The notes: a model not told the origin generated them from the letters alone. Counted from the first letter of the stretch, positions 8,251 through 17,886 are shown. The stretch is DNA of 50,275 bases from Silvibacterium sp. (GCA_019234945.1 JAFAKX010000045.1:1-50275); one strand, 5' to 3'. Program-made: numbers and translations.

Positions 8251-10050
8251 ATGCGCATGCGAACGATTCTTCTTCTCTCGTTGCTTTCGCTTTCCTGCGG
8301 GCTCACTGTGATGAGCCTGATTGTCATCCATAGCAGCCTGCAGAAGCAGATTCGGCGAAATCTGGCCGCCGATCTCCTGCACTCGACCGTCACCTTTCAG
8401 AACCTGCAGCGGCAAAGGCAGCTGTTACTCGATCGCGAAGTCGCACTGCTCGCCGATCTCCCAAGCCTGAAGGCGCTGATGACGACGCACGACTTGAACA
8501 CTATCCGGGATGGAGGCGCGGAATTCTGGAAGGTGAGCGGCAGCGACCTGTTTGCACTGGTGAACACATCTGGAGCGGTTGCTGCCGTATACGACAGAGC
8601 CGGACTTACCGATCCGCAGGACATCGAGGTTCAACTGAAGCGTTTGCTCGACTCACATTCTGGGCAGTCTTATCTGCTCAGCAACCAGCGCCTCTATCAG
8701 GTTTCTTTCCGTCCGCTATATTTCGGTTCCGAAATAACTGGGAACCCCCTCGGGTTCGTCATAGCAGGGTATTCGATTGATGACCGGGTCAGCCGGCAGG
8801 TCAGCGAAGCTGCCGCGGCAGACGTGATCTTTCTGGCCGCAGACAAGATCGTATCGAGCACGCTGGATGAGCAGCATAACCTCGATCTGCAGCGCCAGAA
8901 TGGAGTCATCGCGCCACAGGCGATCGAACAGGATCTCTGGCTTGGCAAGGAGCACTACCTTGCGGCCTCGGTTCCCATACAGACGCTCTCCGAGGTTCCT
9001 GTCCGACTCCTGGTTCTCAAGTCCTTCGACCAGGCGAGTCTCTTCGCATTGCGGCTGAATCGCCTGTTGCTTGTGCTTGGACTGCTCGTGGTCGTAATTG
9101 CTACCCTGCTTGCTCTCTATATTTCACGCACGATCACACGACCTCTGGATGACTTGCTCGCGGGTGCGCGGGCGCTGGGGTCTGGGGATTTTGACTTTCC
9201 GCTAAGCGGCGGAGGTACCAAGGAGCTAAGGGAACTCAGCGGTGCATTCGATACCATGCGAAACCAACTGCGCCGATCGCAGCAGGAGCTGGTAGAGTCG
9301 GCCCGGCTGGCCGTGATCGGCCGTATGGCAAGTTCCATTTCCCACGACCTTCGCCACTATCTCTCGTCCATCTATGCCAATGCTGAATTCCTCAGCAATC
9401 CCGCTACTCCAACACCCGAGCGTGACGAACTGATGATGGATGTCCAGCTAGCCGTGCAGGGGATGACAGATGTGCTTGAGTCCCTCCTCGTGTTCAGCCG
9501 TACCGGGAAGTCGCTGCATCCAACGTATGAATCTTTCAGTGGTCTGGTGGATCGTGCGGCCGGGCTCATCCGGACACATCCGGAAGCGCATGGAGTAACG
9601 ATCCATGTCGAGCATCTTCCTCACGCTGAGGCCTGGATGGATGCAAGGATGATCGAGCGCGCCGTTTTCAATCTGCTGATTAACGCCGCGCAGGCGGCTC
9701 ACAGCGGACCACCGCCTGCCATTGTTACCGTGAGCCTAACGGAAAATGCACAACTACTGGAGTTGCGAATCACGGACAGCGGACCTGGAGTGCCTACAGC
9801 CATTCGCGACACACTCTTCGAGCCGTTCGTCAGCGATGGCAAGAGGCGAGGCATCGGCCTGGGCCTGACTATCGCAAACCGCATCGCGCAGGAGCACGGC
9901 GGCAGGGTGTATCTTGAGGATTCACGCCCGGGCCGCACGACTTTTGTGCTGGCTCTTCCTCGGACTGTCCTGGGGGCACTTCTTATCACCGAGCCCGAGG
10001 AATCGGCGGCCGCTCCTCGAGCGTCGCTTAGCGGCATGACAAACGCCTGA
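8251..10050 (+). CDS. Membrane sensor histidine kinase (HAMP, HisKA, HATPase)
   Basis: A 599-residue kinase that partners the regulator just upstream. It has a first membrane segment at about residues 5-26, an extracytoplasmic sensor region of about 240 residues, a second membrane segment at 271-291 and a HAMP linker at about 292-345. The phosphoacceptor is His365 in SSISHDLRHYL. The ATP-binding domain has NLLINAAQAA (N box), DSGPGVP and GIGLGLTIA. The sensor region is long enough for a double-Cache-like fold but no ligand motif is visible. ATG 8251 follows a purine-rich GAGAGAGAA stretch that can serve as a ribosome site. After the stop come 74 non-coding bases before the glycosyltransferase operon. 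Confidence 0.92.
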   Translation: MRMRTILLLSLLSLSCGLTVMSLIVIHSSLQKQIRRNLAADLLHSTVTFQNLQRQRQLLLDREVALLADLPSLKALMTTHDLNTIRDGGAEFWKVSGSDLFALVNTSGAVAAVYDRAGLTDPQDIEVQLKRLLDSHSGQSYLLSNQRLYQVSFRPLYFGSEITGNPLGFVIAGYSIDDRVSRQVSEAAAADVIFLAADKIVSSTLDEQHNLDLQRQNGVIAPQAIEQDLWLGKEHYLAASVPIQTLSEVPVRLLVLKSFDQASLFALRLNRLLLVLGLLVVVIATLLALYISRTITRPLDDLLAGARALGSGDFDFPLSGGGTKELRELSGAFDTMRNQLRRSQQELVESARLAVIGRMASSISHDLRHYLSSIYANAEFLSNPATPTPERDELMMDVQLAVQGMTDVLESLLVFSRTGKSLHPTYESFSGLVDRAAGLIRTHPEAHGVTIHVEHLPHAEAWMDARMIERAVFNLLINAAQAAHSGPPPAIVTVSLTENAQLLELRITDSGPGVPTAIRDTLFEPFVSDGKRRGIGLGLTIANRIAQEHGGRVYLEDSRPGRTTFVLALPRTVLGALLITEPEESAAAPRASLSGMTNA

Positions 10051-10124
10051 CAATCTACCGACCGCAATCGGACAATTACCGCCCGGCAAACCCGCTAAAT
10101 TGCAGCTAAGGAGACCTACTTCAC

Positions 10125-11267
10125 GTGCGGGTTGCCATCGTTCATCATTGGTTTGTCTCTCAGGGAGGCGGGGAGCGTGTTGCCGAAGTGCTCGCTCAGA
10201 TGTTTCCCTCCGCCGACATCTTCGCTCTTGTTGCGGACCGGGAACAGGTTCCGCCGAGCCTTTGTGATCGCACCATTCGGACCTCGTTCATTAATCGCCT
10301 GCCCTTTGCCGGCCACATCTACCGCCATCTGCTGCCGCTCTACCCAACCGCCGTCGAGCGCCTCGATCTTCGAGGATACGATCTCGTCCTTACTTCCGAC
10401 AGCGGACCAATGAAAGGTGTCGTCATTTCTCCCTCAGCCGTTCACATCTGCTACTGTCACTCACCCATGCGATACCTGTGGGACCAGCACAATCACTACC
10501 GCCGTAGCATGGGCCCCCTAACGCGAGCAGCTTTCGGCATTTCGGCACAGTATGTGCGCTCGTGGGATCAGCGGGCTGCACAGCGCGTCACGCAGTTTGT
10601 CGCAAATTCCCGATATGTGGCATCGCGCATTCTCGAATATTACGGACGCGACAGCCTTGTGATTCATCCTCCGGTTGACACCACGGCCGGCTACGTGAGC
10701 AGCACACCGGGGAAAGCTTATCTGACCGTGGGACGTCTCGTGCCCTACAAACGCATCGAGGTTCTCATCCAGGCTTGCAATCTCCTCGGCCGCGAGCTTC
10801 GCATCATTGGTACCGGTCCTGAGGAGTCACGCCTGCGTTCCCAGGCCGGCGGCACGATCAAGTTCCTCGGCAACGTTGATGAAGCCTCGCTATGGCGCGA
10901 ATATGCGAACTGCCGCGCGTTTCTTTTTGCCGCGGAAGAGGATTTCGGCATGGCGATGGTGGAAGCACAGTCCTGCGGGCGCCCCGTGATCGCATTCGGC
11001 AAAGGTGGAGCGCTCGAAACGGTCAGCGCGAACCACATTGGAGATTCGCCCCAGGAGACTTGTGTGTTTTTCGACTGCCAAGACCCCGACGCGGTTGTGA
11101 AAGCAATACTGTGCTTTGAGGCCGTCGAGCATCGCTTCAAGCCGCAGGCCATCCGCCGTCATGCACAGCGTTTCAGTGTCGACGTCTTTCGCAGTAGTTT
11201 TCGCACGTTAGTCGATAGCATTGTCGGAGTCCAATCGCCCCCATACGAACTCGAGGCCTGTTCGTGA
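10125..11267 (+). CDS. GT4-family glycosyltransferase
   Basis: A 380-residue GT-B glycosyltransferase that likely adds a sugar from an NDP-sugar to a growing lipid-linked glycan at the inner face of the membrane. It opens MRVAIVHHWFVSQGGGERV, the glycine-rich acceptor-side loop of GT4 enzymes. YLTVGRLVPYKRIEVLI marks the second Rossmann domain. The donor site shows the E-x7-E pattern in EEDFGMAMVEA. The HICYCHSPMRYLWD segment is typical of WbaZ/mannosyltransferase-like members. The GTG start at 10125 is supported by a strong TAAGGAGA ribosome site about ten bases upstream. The stop overlaps the GTG of the next glycosyltransferase (GTGA). Confidence 0.9.
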   Translation: MRVAIVHHWFVSQGGGERVAEVLAQMFPSADIFALVADREQVPPSLCDRTIRTSFINRLPFAGHIYRHLLPLYPTAVERLDLRGYDLVLTSDSGPMKGVVISPSAVHICYCHSPMRYLWDQHNHYRRSMGPLTRAAFGISAQYVRSWDQRAAQRVTQFVANSRYVASRILEYYGRDSLVIHPPVDTTAGYVSSTPGKAYLTVGRLVPYKRIEVLIQACNLLGRELRIIGTGPEESRLRSQAGGTIKFLGNVDEASLWREYANCRAFLFAAEEDFGMAMVEAQSCGRPVIAFGKGGALETVSANHIGDSPQETCVFFDCQDPDAVVKAILCFEAVEHRFKPQAIRRHAQRFSVDVFRSSFRTLVDSIVGVQSPPYELEACS

Positions 11268-12412
11268 GCGCTCCTCGTGAGGTCGTGATCGATGCCAGAT
11301 GGCTTCGCACGGGGATAGGCCGTTACATCCTGACCTTGCTCAAGAATCTGAAGCCGAAGCTTCCCGACACATTGCTGACCTGCATCACCATGTCCGCTCA
11401 TGCCGCGACCCTCGCGCCGCTCTGTGACCGCATTATCGAGATGAATTGCGGAATCTATTCACTGGCGGAACAGTTACGCCTGCCGCTGGCTGCGGAGGGC
11501 GCGTCCGTCTTCTGCGCCCCGCATTACAACATTCCGATTCTTCGCCGCGGACCGATGGTGGTGACCATCCACGACCTTACTCATTTACTTTTCCCTGAAT
11601 ATCGAGGCACGATGCGTGCTCGGATTTATGCCAACGCCATGTTCAGGATTGCATCCCTGCGCGCCAACCGCATCATCACTCCATCCCATTACACCCGTAA
11701 CTGCCTCATCGAGCGTCTCGCCGCAGATCCGGCCAAGATCTCCGTCGTTCCCTGCACTGTAAGCGGAGCCTTTCATCAGCAGCCGAAAGAGCAGGCCGCG
11801 GAGGCAGTTCGAATCCTCTGCGGTGTTGATGCGCCCTACATCCTCTTCGTGGGATCAGCAGCCCCGCATAAGAATCTCGTCACGCTTCTGAAAGCGCACC
11901 GGCTTTTGTATGCGAAGCATCGGGATGCGCCCCACCTTGTCCTGGTGCTTCCTCGTAAGGCAGATTCAACGGGGGTTGATCGGGAACTCGGTTCGCTCCT
12001 GGCCAACCAGAGCGTGCACTGCCTGCACTCAATCTCGGATGAATCGCTGGCTGCGCTCTATGCGGCAGCAGTGATGACCGTGATGCCGTCCTTTGAGGAG
12101 GGCTTTGGCCTGCCAGTCATTGAGTCAATGGGCTGTGGGACACCCGTTGCGTGTTCCCGAGCTGCATCACTTCCGGAGATAGCCGGCGATGGTGCGATTT
12201 ACTTTGATCCGCACTCGGCAGAAGAGATGGTCTGGGCTATCGATCAGCTCTTCACCTCACAAGACTTGCGTCGCCGCCTGGCCGAAAGAGGCATTCAGCG
12301 CGCCGCGTCATTTTCTGGAACACGCGCGGCCTCCGCCTATGCGGCCATTCTGGCCTCCGTTGCGACAGACACAACGCCAGCCACAGTTCCCGAGAGGCAA
12401 TATGGCTTGTGA
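11264..12412 (+). CDS. GT4-family glycosyltransferase
   Basis: A 382-residue GT-B glycosyltransferase coupled to the preceding one by a four-base overlap. It opens with VVIDARWLRTGIGRYI, the nucleotide-fold start of RfaB/WcaI-like GT4 enzymes. FVGSAAPHKNLVTLLKA and the donor-binding EEGFGLPVIESMGCGTPV (E-x7-E) are clear. The sugar and acceptor are not predictable. With the Wzy-like and Wzx-like genes next to it, it probably builds the repeat unit of an exported polysaccharide. After its stop there are 137 non-coding bases before the membrane polymerase; a short tandem of CGGCATT lies there, but nothing else stands out. Confidence 0.9.
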   Translation: MSAPREVVIDARWLRTGIGRYILTLLKNLKPKLPDTLLTCITMSAHAATLAPLCDRIIEMNCGIYSLAEQLRLPLAAEGASVFCAPHYNIPILRRGPMVVTIHDLTHLLFPEYRGTMRARIYANAMFRIASLRANRIITPSHYTRNCLIERLAADPAKISVVPCTVSGAFHQQPKEQAAEAVRILCGVDAPYILFVGSAAPHKNLVTLLKAHRLLYAKHRDAPHLVLVLPRKADSTGVDRELGSLLANQSVHCLHSISDESLAALYAAAVMTVMPSFEEGFGLPVIESMGCGTPVACSRAASLPEIAGDGAIYFDPHSAEEMVWAIDQLFTSQDLRRRLAERGIQRAASFSGTRAASAYAAILASVATDTTPATVPERQYGL

Positions 12413-12549
12413 GCGTCCCAGGTTTTCGGTTTGTATTCCGCCTGCATACATTCTCGGACAAAATAACACCGATGCAGCCACCCAGGTAGTCCATGGATTA
12501 CCGGGCAGGAGTCCTCAGTTCGGCATTCGGCATTCGGGGAGCAGGTGAT

Positions 12550-13734
12550 ATGTATCTCAAGCTACGCGTGGATCGAGTGATGAAGCCGTCGGGTATGGCG
12601 CTTCTGGCGGTGCTCCTTAGCTTTTGCGCGTGGCTCTGCCCGGATTTCGGAGTGTTACGAAAAGGCTTTACAGTTTCCGAGAATCCAGGCCTAATGGCCT
12701 GGTTCATTCTCTTTGCGTGGTACGTGTTGATTTTGGTCAGCTTCACCGTGGGACAGCGATTGGGAGAGCTTTTCCCGGGGCAGCGGGCCAGATATGCTCC
12801 GCCATCGCTCGACTCGGTGGCCGTCTATCGCGTATTCACCCTTCTGGCAGCGTTCGGAATTATTACAACGCTGCTGAGAATCTTTCAGACCCTTTCTTTG
12901 CCGCAGGCAGCTCTCTACTTCTACATTGGGCAAGGGAACCGCATCAAAAATACTCTGTACGACAACTACAGCGCTGGAGTTCTTTCCCTGCGTTACCTCG
13001 TTGTCTATTCTGCATCCCTTGCCATCCTTCGGATGGTCAGGTTTAGAAAGCTGAGCGTTCTGGGCCTTGCAAACATCGTGTTACTCGCTGGAACGGTGCT
13101 TGTTTCGTCACGCCTCATTCTGGTCGCAACGCTGGTGGTGTCATGTTTTCTCGTGACTTGGGGTAAGGGCTATATAAGGGTCAGCTTTCTAAAGTTAGCA
13201 GTATGCATTGCCATTGCCTTCGGGGTACTGTCCCTGCTAAATGCATCGCGTAATCGAAACTTCTACGCTGAGCGCGATCTGTCTTTCACTCAGGCCGGCA
13301 TCTCTGAGATCGTTACCTATCTGGGAGCACCGTTCCATGTCTCCGTAGGCGCCGCGCGAAGGTTGGACGAGATCACCGCTGGTGGGCCGGAGCTTTATCG
13401 TGAGTACATTGACATCGAGCCGGAGCTCACAACCAACTCCGCCTTCGTTCATTTGCATGCGGAAATGGGCTATTTTGCCTGGCCTTACGTCGGCCTGATC
13501 TGCTGCTTTATGGGATTCATCTTCTCCTGGCTAACTTCCTTCGGAAAAACCTGTTTCCTGCTCCCATGCGGAGCCATCCTGTACGGCTGCGCAGAGCTGT
13601 GGCGGTTGGATTTGTTCCACCAGGGCATCTTCATCGTCTGGTTTGTCTTCGGTATCGGCATTCCCGGCGCATTTCTATTCTTCAGCAAACTTCGTATTCC
13701 TGCCCGGGCCAGTCTTCCAGTACCCCAGAGCTGA
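12550..13734 (+). CDS. Wzy-like polytopic membrane protein (O-antigen/EPS polymerase candidate)
   Basis: A 394-residue integral membrane protein with about ten hydrophobic segments, for example MALLAVLLSFCAWLC near the start, a FILFAWYVLILVSF segment, and several in the C-terminal third. The pattern of many helices with a long polar loop (about residues 235-300) fits polysaccharide polymerases of the Wzy/oligosaccharide-repeat type, which diverge too far for sequence motifs. The ATG at 12550 was chosen because an AGCAGG sequence precedes it and it starts just before the first membrane helix; an ATG 57 bases upstream is also possible. Context (two GT4 genes upstream, a flippase convergent downstream) supports a role in polymerising repeat units. 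Confidence 0.65.
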   Translation: MYLKLRVDRVMKPSGMALLAVLLSFCAWLCPDFGVLRKGFTVSENPGLMAWFILFAWYVLILVSFTVGQRLGELFPGQRARYAPPSLDSVAVYRVFTLLAAFGIITTLLRIFQTLSLPQAALYFYIGQGNRIKNTLYDNYSAGVLSLRYLVVYSASLAILRMVRFRKLSVLGLANIVLLAGTVLVSSRLILVATLVVSCFLVTWGKGYIRVSFLKLAVCIAIAFGVLSLLNASRNRNFYAERDLSFTQAGISEIVTYLGAPFHVSVGAARRLDEITAGGPELYREYIDIEPELTTNSAFVHLHAEMGYFAWPYVGLICCFMGFIFSWLTSFGKTCFLLPCGAILYGCAELWRLDLFHQGIFIVWFVFGIGIPGAFLFFSKLRIPARASLPVPQS

Positions 13735-13743
13735 GGCGCTCAG

Positions 13744-15063
13744 CTACGTAACCAAGGGCGAACTGATCGCTTCGTTCGCATCGCCCGGCATTGCCTCTCG
13801 TCTCGAGACAGTACGTAATTGCCACACAAGGACGAGAAGGAACGGTGCATACGAAAGCGGCGTCGAGTAAGCAGCGCCCATCGCACCAAATCTGGGAATC
13901 AGGAACAGGTTCAAAACGACATTCGTAGCTACCGCAATTCCCGTCGCTGCGATCACTCGACGCGGATGGTCCCAAGCGATCAATATTGTGAGCAACACTG
14001 ACGTGACAAAGTCCAACGGTATCGCTATGAGAAGCGGTGTCGCCAGCGCTGCCGAAGCTACGAAGGCCTGCCCGAACAGTAAACCAATAAGCTGGGTTCG
14101 TACCATCCACATCAGAGACGCAATTGCCATGCCAGAGGCAGCGGCCAGAAGCAGAGGGCGCCGTAACGGATGAACTCGCCGTTGCCCCCTGGGAATAGCA
14201 GCCAGCCGCGGATACACAGCCTGCATGACGAAGTAATACACCGCCAGCACCAGCAGAAGAAGACGGTAGGCTGTGCTGTATAACCCCGTCTGCATGCTGT
14301 CCGTCATCCCGCCCAGCATCATTGTGTCGATCGAATAGAATGCCTGGTACATCAGCAGGGCAGTTCCCAGCACAGCTATCGACTTCCAGTCGGGAAATTC
14401 CGACGATTGCAGATCACTCGCATCAGCGGGGTCGCGCCCCACAACCTTTCTTGCCCAGCAAATCCACAACCAAGATCCCGCGATGAGATAGGCTAGCCCG
14501 ATCGCAAGTGGAACAATCAACAGGCCTGCATGAAGCTTCACCACGCAAGTCACCGTGACCGCCAAACCGATCGCCGACACCAGTGCCCGCCACCCCGACA
14601 TAAGGGCGAACCGCTGCATTCCCCAGGCGAGCCAATCGACAGAGAGTCCATACCCAAATATCGATATGGCATACAGGCTCACAATCGACCGCGCATCCTC
14701 TTGCACAGGTCCTGCTCGCCCATACAAGTAGCCGAGTGCAACCACCGAAACTGCCAAAGCAATGCGTCTACGCTGGACAAAACGAACTACCTGCCCGATC
14801 CTTTGCGGATGCCTGGCTGCGAGCCGCGCGCCGGTTTGCCGCAATCCAAAGTCAATACCGTGCATCTGGTAGACAGAGAGCGCCTGCGCGACTGCGTACG
14901 CTCCCGCTGCGCGAACCCCGAAGGTGCGGCTGATAAAGATAACCAGGAGCAAATTGCACAGCCGCGCGATGCCTTCGCCGGTCGCGATCGCTAATATGTG
15001 ATAGCGTAGCCGCGCCGCAAAGGGCTTGCGACTCTCGCGGGTGTCCTCGTCAGCCTGGCTCAC
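13744..15063 (-). CDS. Wzx-like polysaccharide flippase
   Basis: A 439-residue membrane protein of the MOP (multidrug/oligosaccharidyl-lipid/polysaccharide) exporter type with about 12 hydrophobic segments. The N-terminal part has ICNLLL-like and FGVRAAGAYAVAQ motifs seen in Wzx/RfbX proteins. It would move lipid-linked repeat units across the inner membrane. Translation starts at a GTG (15063) that overlaps the stop of the upstream chain-length gene by four bases, so the two are coupled. It converges with the Wzy-like gene, with only nine bases between stops. The hydrophobic profile makes the family assignment firm, but the exported glycan is unknown. Confidence 0.85.
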   Translation of the reverse strand: MSQADEDTRESRKPFAARLRYHILAIATGEGIARLCNLLLVIFISRTFGVRAAGAYAVAQALSVYQMHGIDFGLRQTGARLAARHPQRIGQVVRFVQRRRIALAVSVVALGYLYGRAGPVQEDARSIVSLYAISIFGYGLSVDWLAWGMQRFALMSGWRALVSAIGLAVTVTCVVKLHAGLLIVPLAIGLAYLIAGSWLWICWARKVVGRDPADASDLQSSEFPDWKSIAVLGTALLMYQAFYSIDTMMLGGMTDSMQTGLYSTAYRLLLLVLAVYYFVMQAVYPRLAAIPRGQRRVHPLRRPLLLAAASGMAIASLMWMVRTQLIGLLFGQAFVASAALATPLLIAIPLDFVTSVLLTILIAWDHPRRVIAATGIAVATNVVLNLFLIPRFGAMGAAYSTPLSYAPFLLVLVWQLRTVSRREAMPGDANEAISSPLVT

Positions 15064-16283
15064 GCCACATTCTTCTTCGAGTGAAGTAAATTGCGCAATG
15101 CATCAAGATGCGGGGCGTTTTCCGGTTCCTCGGCCATCCTTGTCCATCTATCCTTGAGCAGCACTCCTGTCGCGAGCAGGATCCCGGAGGTAAGCAGCGC
15201 CAGCAGAACCAGCAGGGTTCGCGGAGGCCACGAGCGCTTGTCCAGGACGATTGCCTTGTCGAGTACCTGAATGATTTGAGGCGCTTTCGCTTCCTCAATG
15301 CGGGCGAGCTCATATTGCTTCGACAGCGTCTCAAATAGCGCCTCGTGGTAACGAAGGTTTCGCAGCTGGCGCAAATATTCAAGTCCTGCCTGTGGAATGC
15401 GCCCGGCCGAAACGAAGTAGTTGTCGCCGCCCCCGCTGTCGCTCTCGGCTTTCCTCAGCTGCTCCCGCAACGCGGACACTCCGGATTCCAGCTGCTGCAG
15501 CTGGCCATTTTGTTCTGTGGCCATGGTCCGGAGTTGTTCCATCTGTACCTCTTTGGCGGAGATTTCCGCCCGAAGCTGCGCGATCGAGCGGAGCGTCATC
15601 TCCTGCTGGCCGACGAGCTGGATGACTCCTGTTTTTTGCTGAAGCTTCTGAAACGCCTCCTCGGTCTTGGCCAACGTCTCACTCTCCGCGCTGACCTGCT
15701 GTTCCAGAAAGAGTCGACGCTGTGATCCTGTGGTAAGCGCAAGGTGCTGGTTCACGTGGTAGAGTTCGTCGACATATGCATTGGCCATTGCTGCAGCGCG
15801 TCGCACATCGTGATCGTCAACCGAGATGCGAATCGATGAGCCCTTGGTCGCTTCAATATGCGTATGCCTGGCCAGGGCCTTGCGGGTATCCACAAGCGTG
15901 CGCTTTCGATACACGCTTTGAAGATGAAAGTCCTGGATGAGGTTATCGGCCACCGTCCGGCTCCTTAGAACTTCGACAAATGTATCCGCCTGGCTTTTTA
16001 ACAGGCTGTCACCGCCAAGCGCCGCCAGCGCTCCCAGCTGACCCAGCAGTGCCGACGCTGACCCAGATGAGTTCTGCGAAGTAAGGATGACGGTGGAAGC
16101 AGTGTAGGTAGCCGGTATAACCAAAACGATGAGAGCGGTCATCGCCGCTGCGATTAGCATACCGCTGACAATGAACCGCCTGTGCCGAGCGAGCACGACC
16201 AGATTTTTCAGGAGCGAAGGTTCTGGTGTGCCTGCCGCCTCGCGGCGGCCTTCAAATGCAATTTCCCGCTCTACGCTTAGCAT
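15060..16283 (-). CDS. Wzz/GumC-like chain-length determinant (polysaccharide co-polymerase)
   Basis: A 407-residue inner-membrane protein. Its N-terminal helix is near residues 35-60 (LIAAAMTALIVLVIP) and its second helix is near 350-375 (LLVLLALLTSGILLA), preceded by a Pro-rich PPRT turn. Between them is a large periplasmic coiled-coil-rich region with heptad-like Leu/Gln/Glu runs (about residues 200-290). No tyrosine-kinase domain is attached, so it is a Wzz/PCP-type protein without the kinase module. I chose the ATG at 16283, which has a GAGGG ribosome site about eight bases upstream and gives the usual short cytoplasmic N-tail; an ATG at 16388 would add 35 residues with three extra Cys. 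It likely sets glycan chain length. Confidence 0.8.
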   Translation of the reverse strand: MLSVEREIAFEGRREAAGTPEPSLLKNLVVLARHRRFIVSGMLIAAAMTALIVLVIPATYTASTVILTSQNSSGSASALLGQLGALAALGGDSLLKSQADTFVEVLRSRTVADNLIQDFHLQSVYRKRTLVDTRKALARHTHIEATKGSSIRISVDDHDVRRAAAMANAYVDELYHVNQHLALTTGSQRRLFLEQQVSAESETLAKTEEAFQKLQQKTGVIQLVGQQEMTLRSIAQLRAEISAKEVQMEQLRTMATEQNGQLQQLESGVSALREQLRKAESDSGGGDNYFVSAGRIPQAGLEYLRQLRNLRYHEALFETLSKQYELARIEEAKAPQIIQVLDKAIVLDKRSWPPRTLLVLLALLTSGILLATGVLLKDRWTRMAEEPENAPHLDALRNLLHSKKNVA

Positions 16284-16532
16284 GGCAAGCCCTCTGGTCA
16301 CGCAGCGCGATGTTTTGCGACAGCGGTCCCTGAATTCTTTATAGGCGTTCCAATTCGCGAAAGCGCAGCATCCTGCCATCTGTGACAAAGGAATGACATC
16401 GCGTGTGCAAGTGTCAGACAGCAGTTTCCTACACTCGCTCTATCACGGTGTGCGCGGCTCTGTGAGCATGCGATGCCGCCATTCTCAACAACAACGTACG
16501 GAACCAATACAGGACGACAAGTCGGTCGCGTT

Positions 16533-17573
16533 ATGAAGATAATTTTGCTCGCAGCCAGTCTCCTTTTTTGCACGGCCCAACTCAGCGCCCAGGATGCCGA
16601 ATCGGAGCCGAGCCATGCCGGCCATGTGCCAGTTCTATCCGGGGGTTTGGGCTACGTCTACAACGTCAATGGCGGCACTTCGACTCTCTCGCCCATCATC
16701 GATCCTGTTCTCCTGCTCGCCTTGGGCAGCCATGTGCTCGTGGAGAGCCGCGCTGATTTTGTGGGCGTATTTCAGCGACGAAACGGCAACGGGGATTACA
16801 CGGGTCAAGTGTTCAGCTACGTCGACTATGCGCAGATCGATTGGCTCGCAAATACCCATGCGATGGTCGTTGCGGGCAAGTACATTACACCATTCGGAAT
16901 CTATGCCGAGAGGCTTGTTCCCATCTGGATATCTACTTTTCAGAGCAACCCGCTTACTTACAGCGTTGGGACGAGAACCAGCGGCGCGGGAGTTGGTGGC
17001 CAATTGCGCGGCGTGGTCGCGCAGACAAACAAGTACAGCGTGCAGTACTCGGCATACTTCTCCGCCTTCAGCAGCGTGTATCAATTAGACGCGGCACGAA
17101 CCACAGGATTCGACGCAAGCGTTTACTTTCCGGTGCACCGCTTCGAAGTTGGAACGTCCTATCAACGATTCCTGCAGCAGCGCCATATCAATAGCGAGGC
17201 AGCCTATGTATCATGGCAGCCTCCCCATATACCGCTCGATGTCAAAGCCGAATATGACCACAGCTACTATGGCCATGGCTATTGGATCCAGGCGGCCTAC
17301 ACGCTTTCTCAAGTGCCAGTCGCTAACAGTTTCTTCAAGAGGATGGAGCTTGGGGGCCGCATGGAGCAGGTGTTTCCGCTTAACGGAGGAGGAAACGGAC
17401 TGCCCAGGATCGACACGCAACGACCTGGAGTCGCCCTCAATTACTACATCAGAGATGATCTCCGCCTTGTCTCGAGTTATCAGCGCCAGTTCAGTTCGGC
17501 GAAGGATGTAAATATCTGGAACATTGGATTCACCTATCGTTGGCAATGGCCGCTATGGCCCGGGAGGGAGTGA
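16533..17573 (+). CDS. Exported outer-membrane beta-barrel-like protein
   Basis: A 346-residue exported protein. The ATG at 16533 gives a clean signal peptide (MKIILLAASLLFCTAQLSAQ, cleavage likely after a Ser-Ala-Gln or Ala-Gln); an upstream start would put 20 polar residues in front of it. The mature part is rich in alternating aromatic and polar residues (for example YVDYAQIDW and YSVQYSAYFSAF) and ends with IWNIGFTYRWQW, all typical of a porin-like beta barrel. It contains one His-rich stretch early on. It lies directly upstream of the cytochrome c and CuA genes and shares their strand, with one base between its stop and the next ATG. It may pass a substrate or electron carrier through the outer membrane for that system. 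It matches no family that I can name. Confidence 0.6.
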   Translation: MKIILLAASLLFCTAQLSAQDAESEPSHAGHVPVLSGGLGYVYNVNGGTSTLSPIIDPVLLLALGSHVLVESRADFVGVFQRRNGNGDYTGQVFSYVDYAQIDWLANTHAMVVAGKYITPFGIYAERLVPIWISTFQSNPLTYSVGTRTSGAGVGGQLRGVVAQTNKYSVQYSAYFSAFSSVYQLDAARTTGFDASVYFPVHRFEVGTSYQRFLQQRHINSEAAYVSWQPPHIPLDVKAEYDHSYYGHGYWIQAAYTLSQVPVANSFFKRMELGGRMEQVFPLNGGGNGLPRIDTQRPGVALNYYIRDDLRLVSSYQRQFSSAKDVNIWNIGFTYRWQWPLWPGRE

Positions 17574-17574
17574 A

Positions 17575-17886
17575 ATGGAAAACCCTGGAACGCTCAGTCG
17601 ATTTGTTATCTCTATTGCTCTGGTAGCCGCTGGTTTGTGGTTCCCGGGCCGTCAGTTGTTCGCCCGTGAGAATACAGACAAACAAAATGCCACTTCCGCC
17701 ACATCATCGACTGAGAGGGTAAAGAGAACTGGCGAGCAAATATTTATGGAAAATTGCTCCCGTTGTCACAGGCCCCCCATGGCCATCTCGCCACGAATCA
17801 CAGGTACGATCGTCATGCACATGCGCGTCCGTGCCAAGCTCTCGCGTGAGGACGAACAGGCACTGCTTCGATATCTCGCCCCGTAA
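17575..17886 (+). CDS. Small c-type cytochrome-like protein
   Basis: A 103-residue exported protein with one heme-binding CxxCH motif at Cys61, Cys64 and His65 (CSRCHRPP). An N-terminal hydrophobic segment (about residues 10-24) acts as signal or anchor. The likely axial Met is one of Met69, Met81 or Met83, but the usual cytochrome c fold is short here. ATG 17575 lies one base after the previous stop, which points to coupling. Together with the CuA gene and the second cytochrome downstream it looks like a periplasmic electron-transfer chain. The small size leaves open that it is a partial domain that works only as part of a complex. Confidence 0.75.
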   Translation: MENPGTLSRFVISIALVAAGLWFPGRQLFARENTDKQNATSATSSTERVKRTGEQIFMENCSRCHRPPMAISPRITGTIVMHMRVRAKLSREDEQALLRYLAP

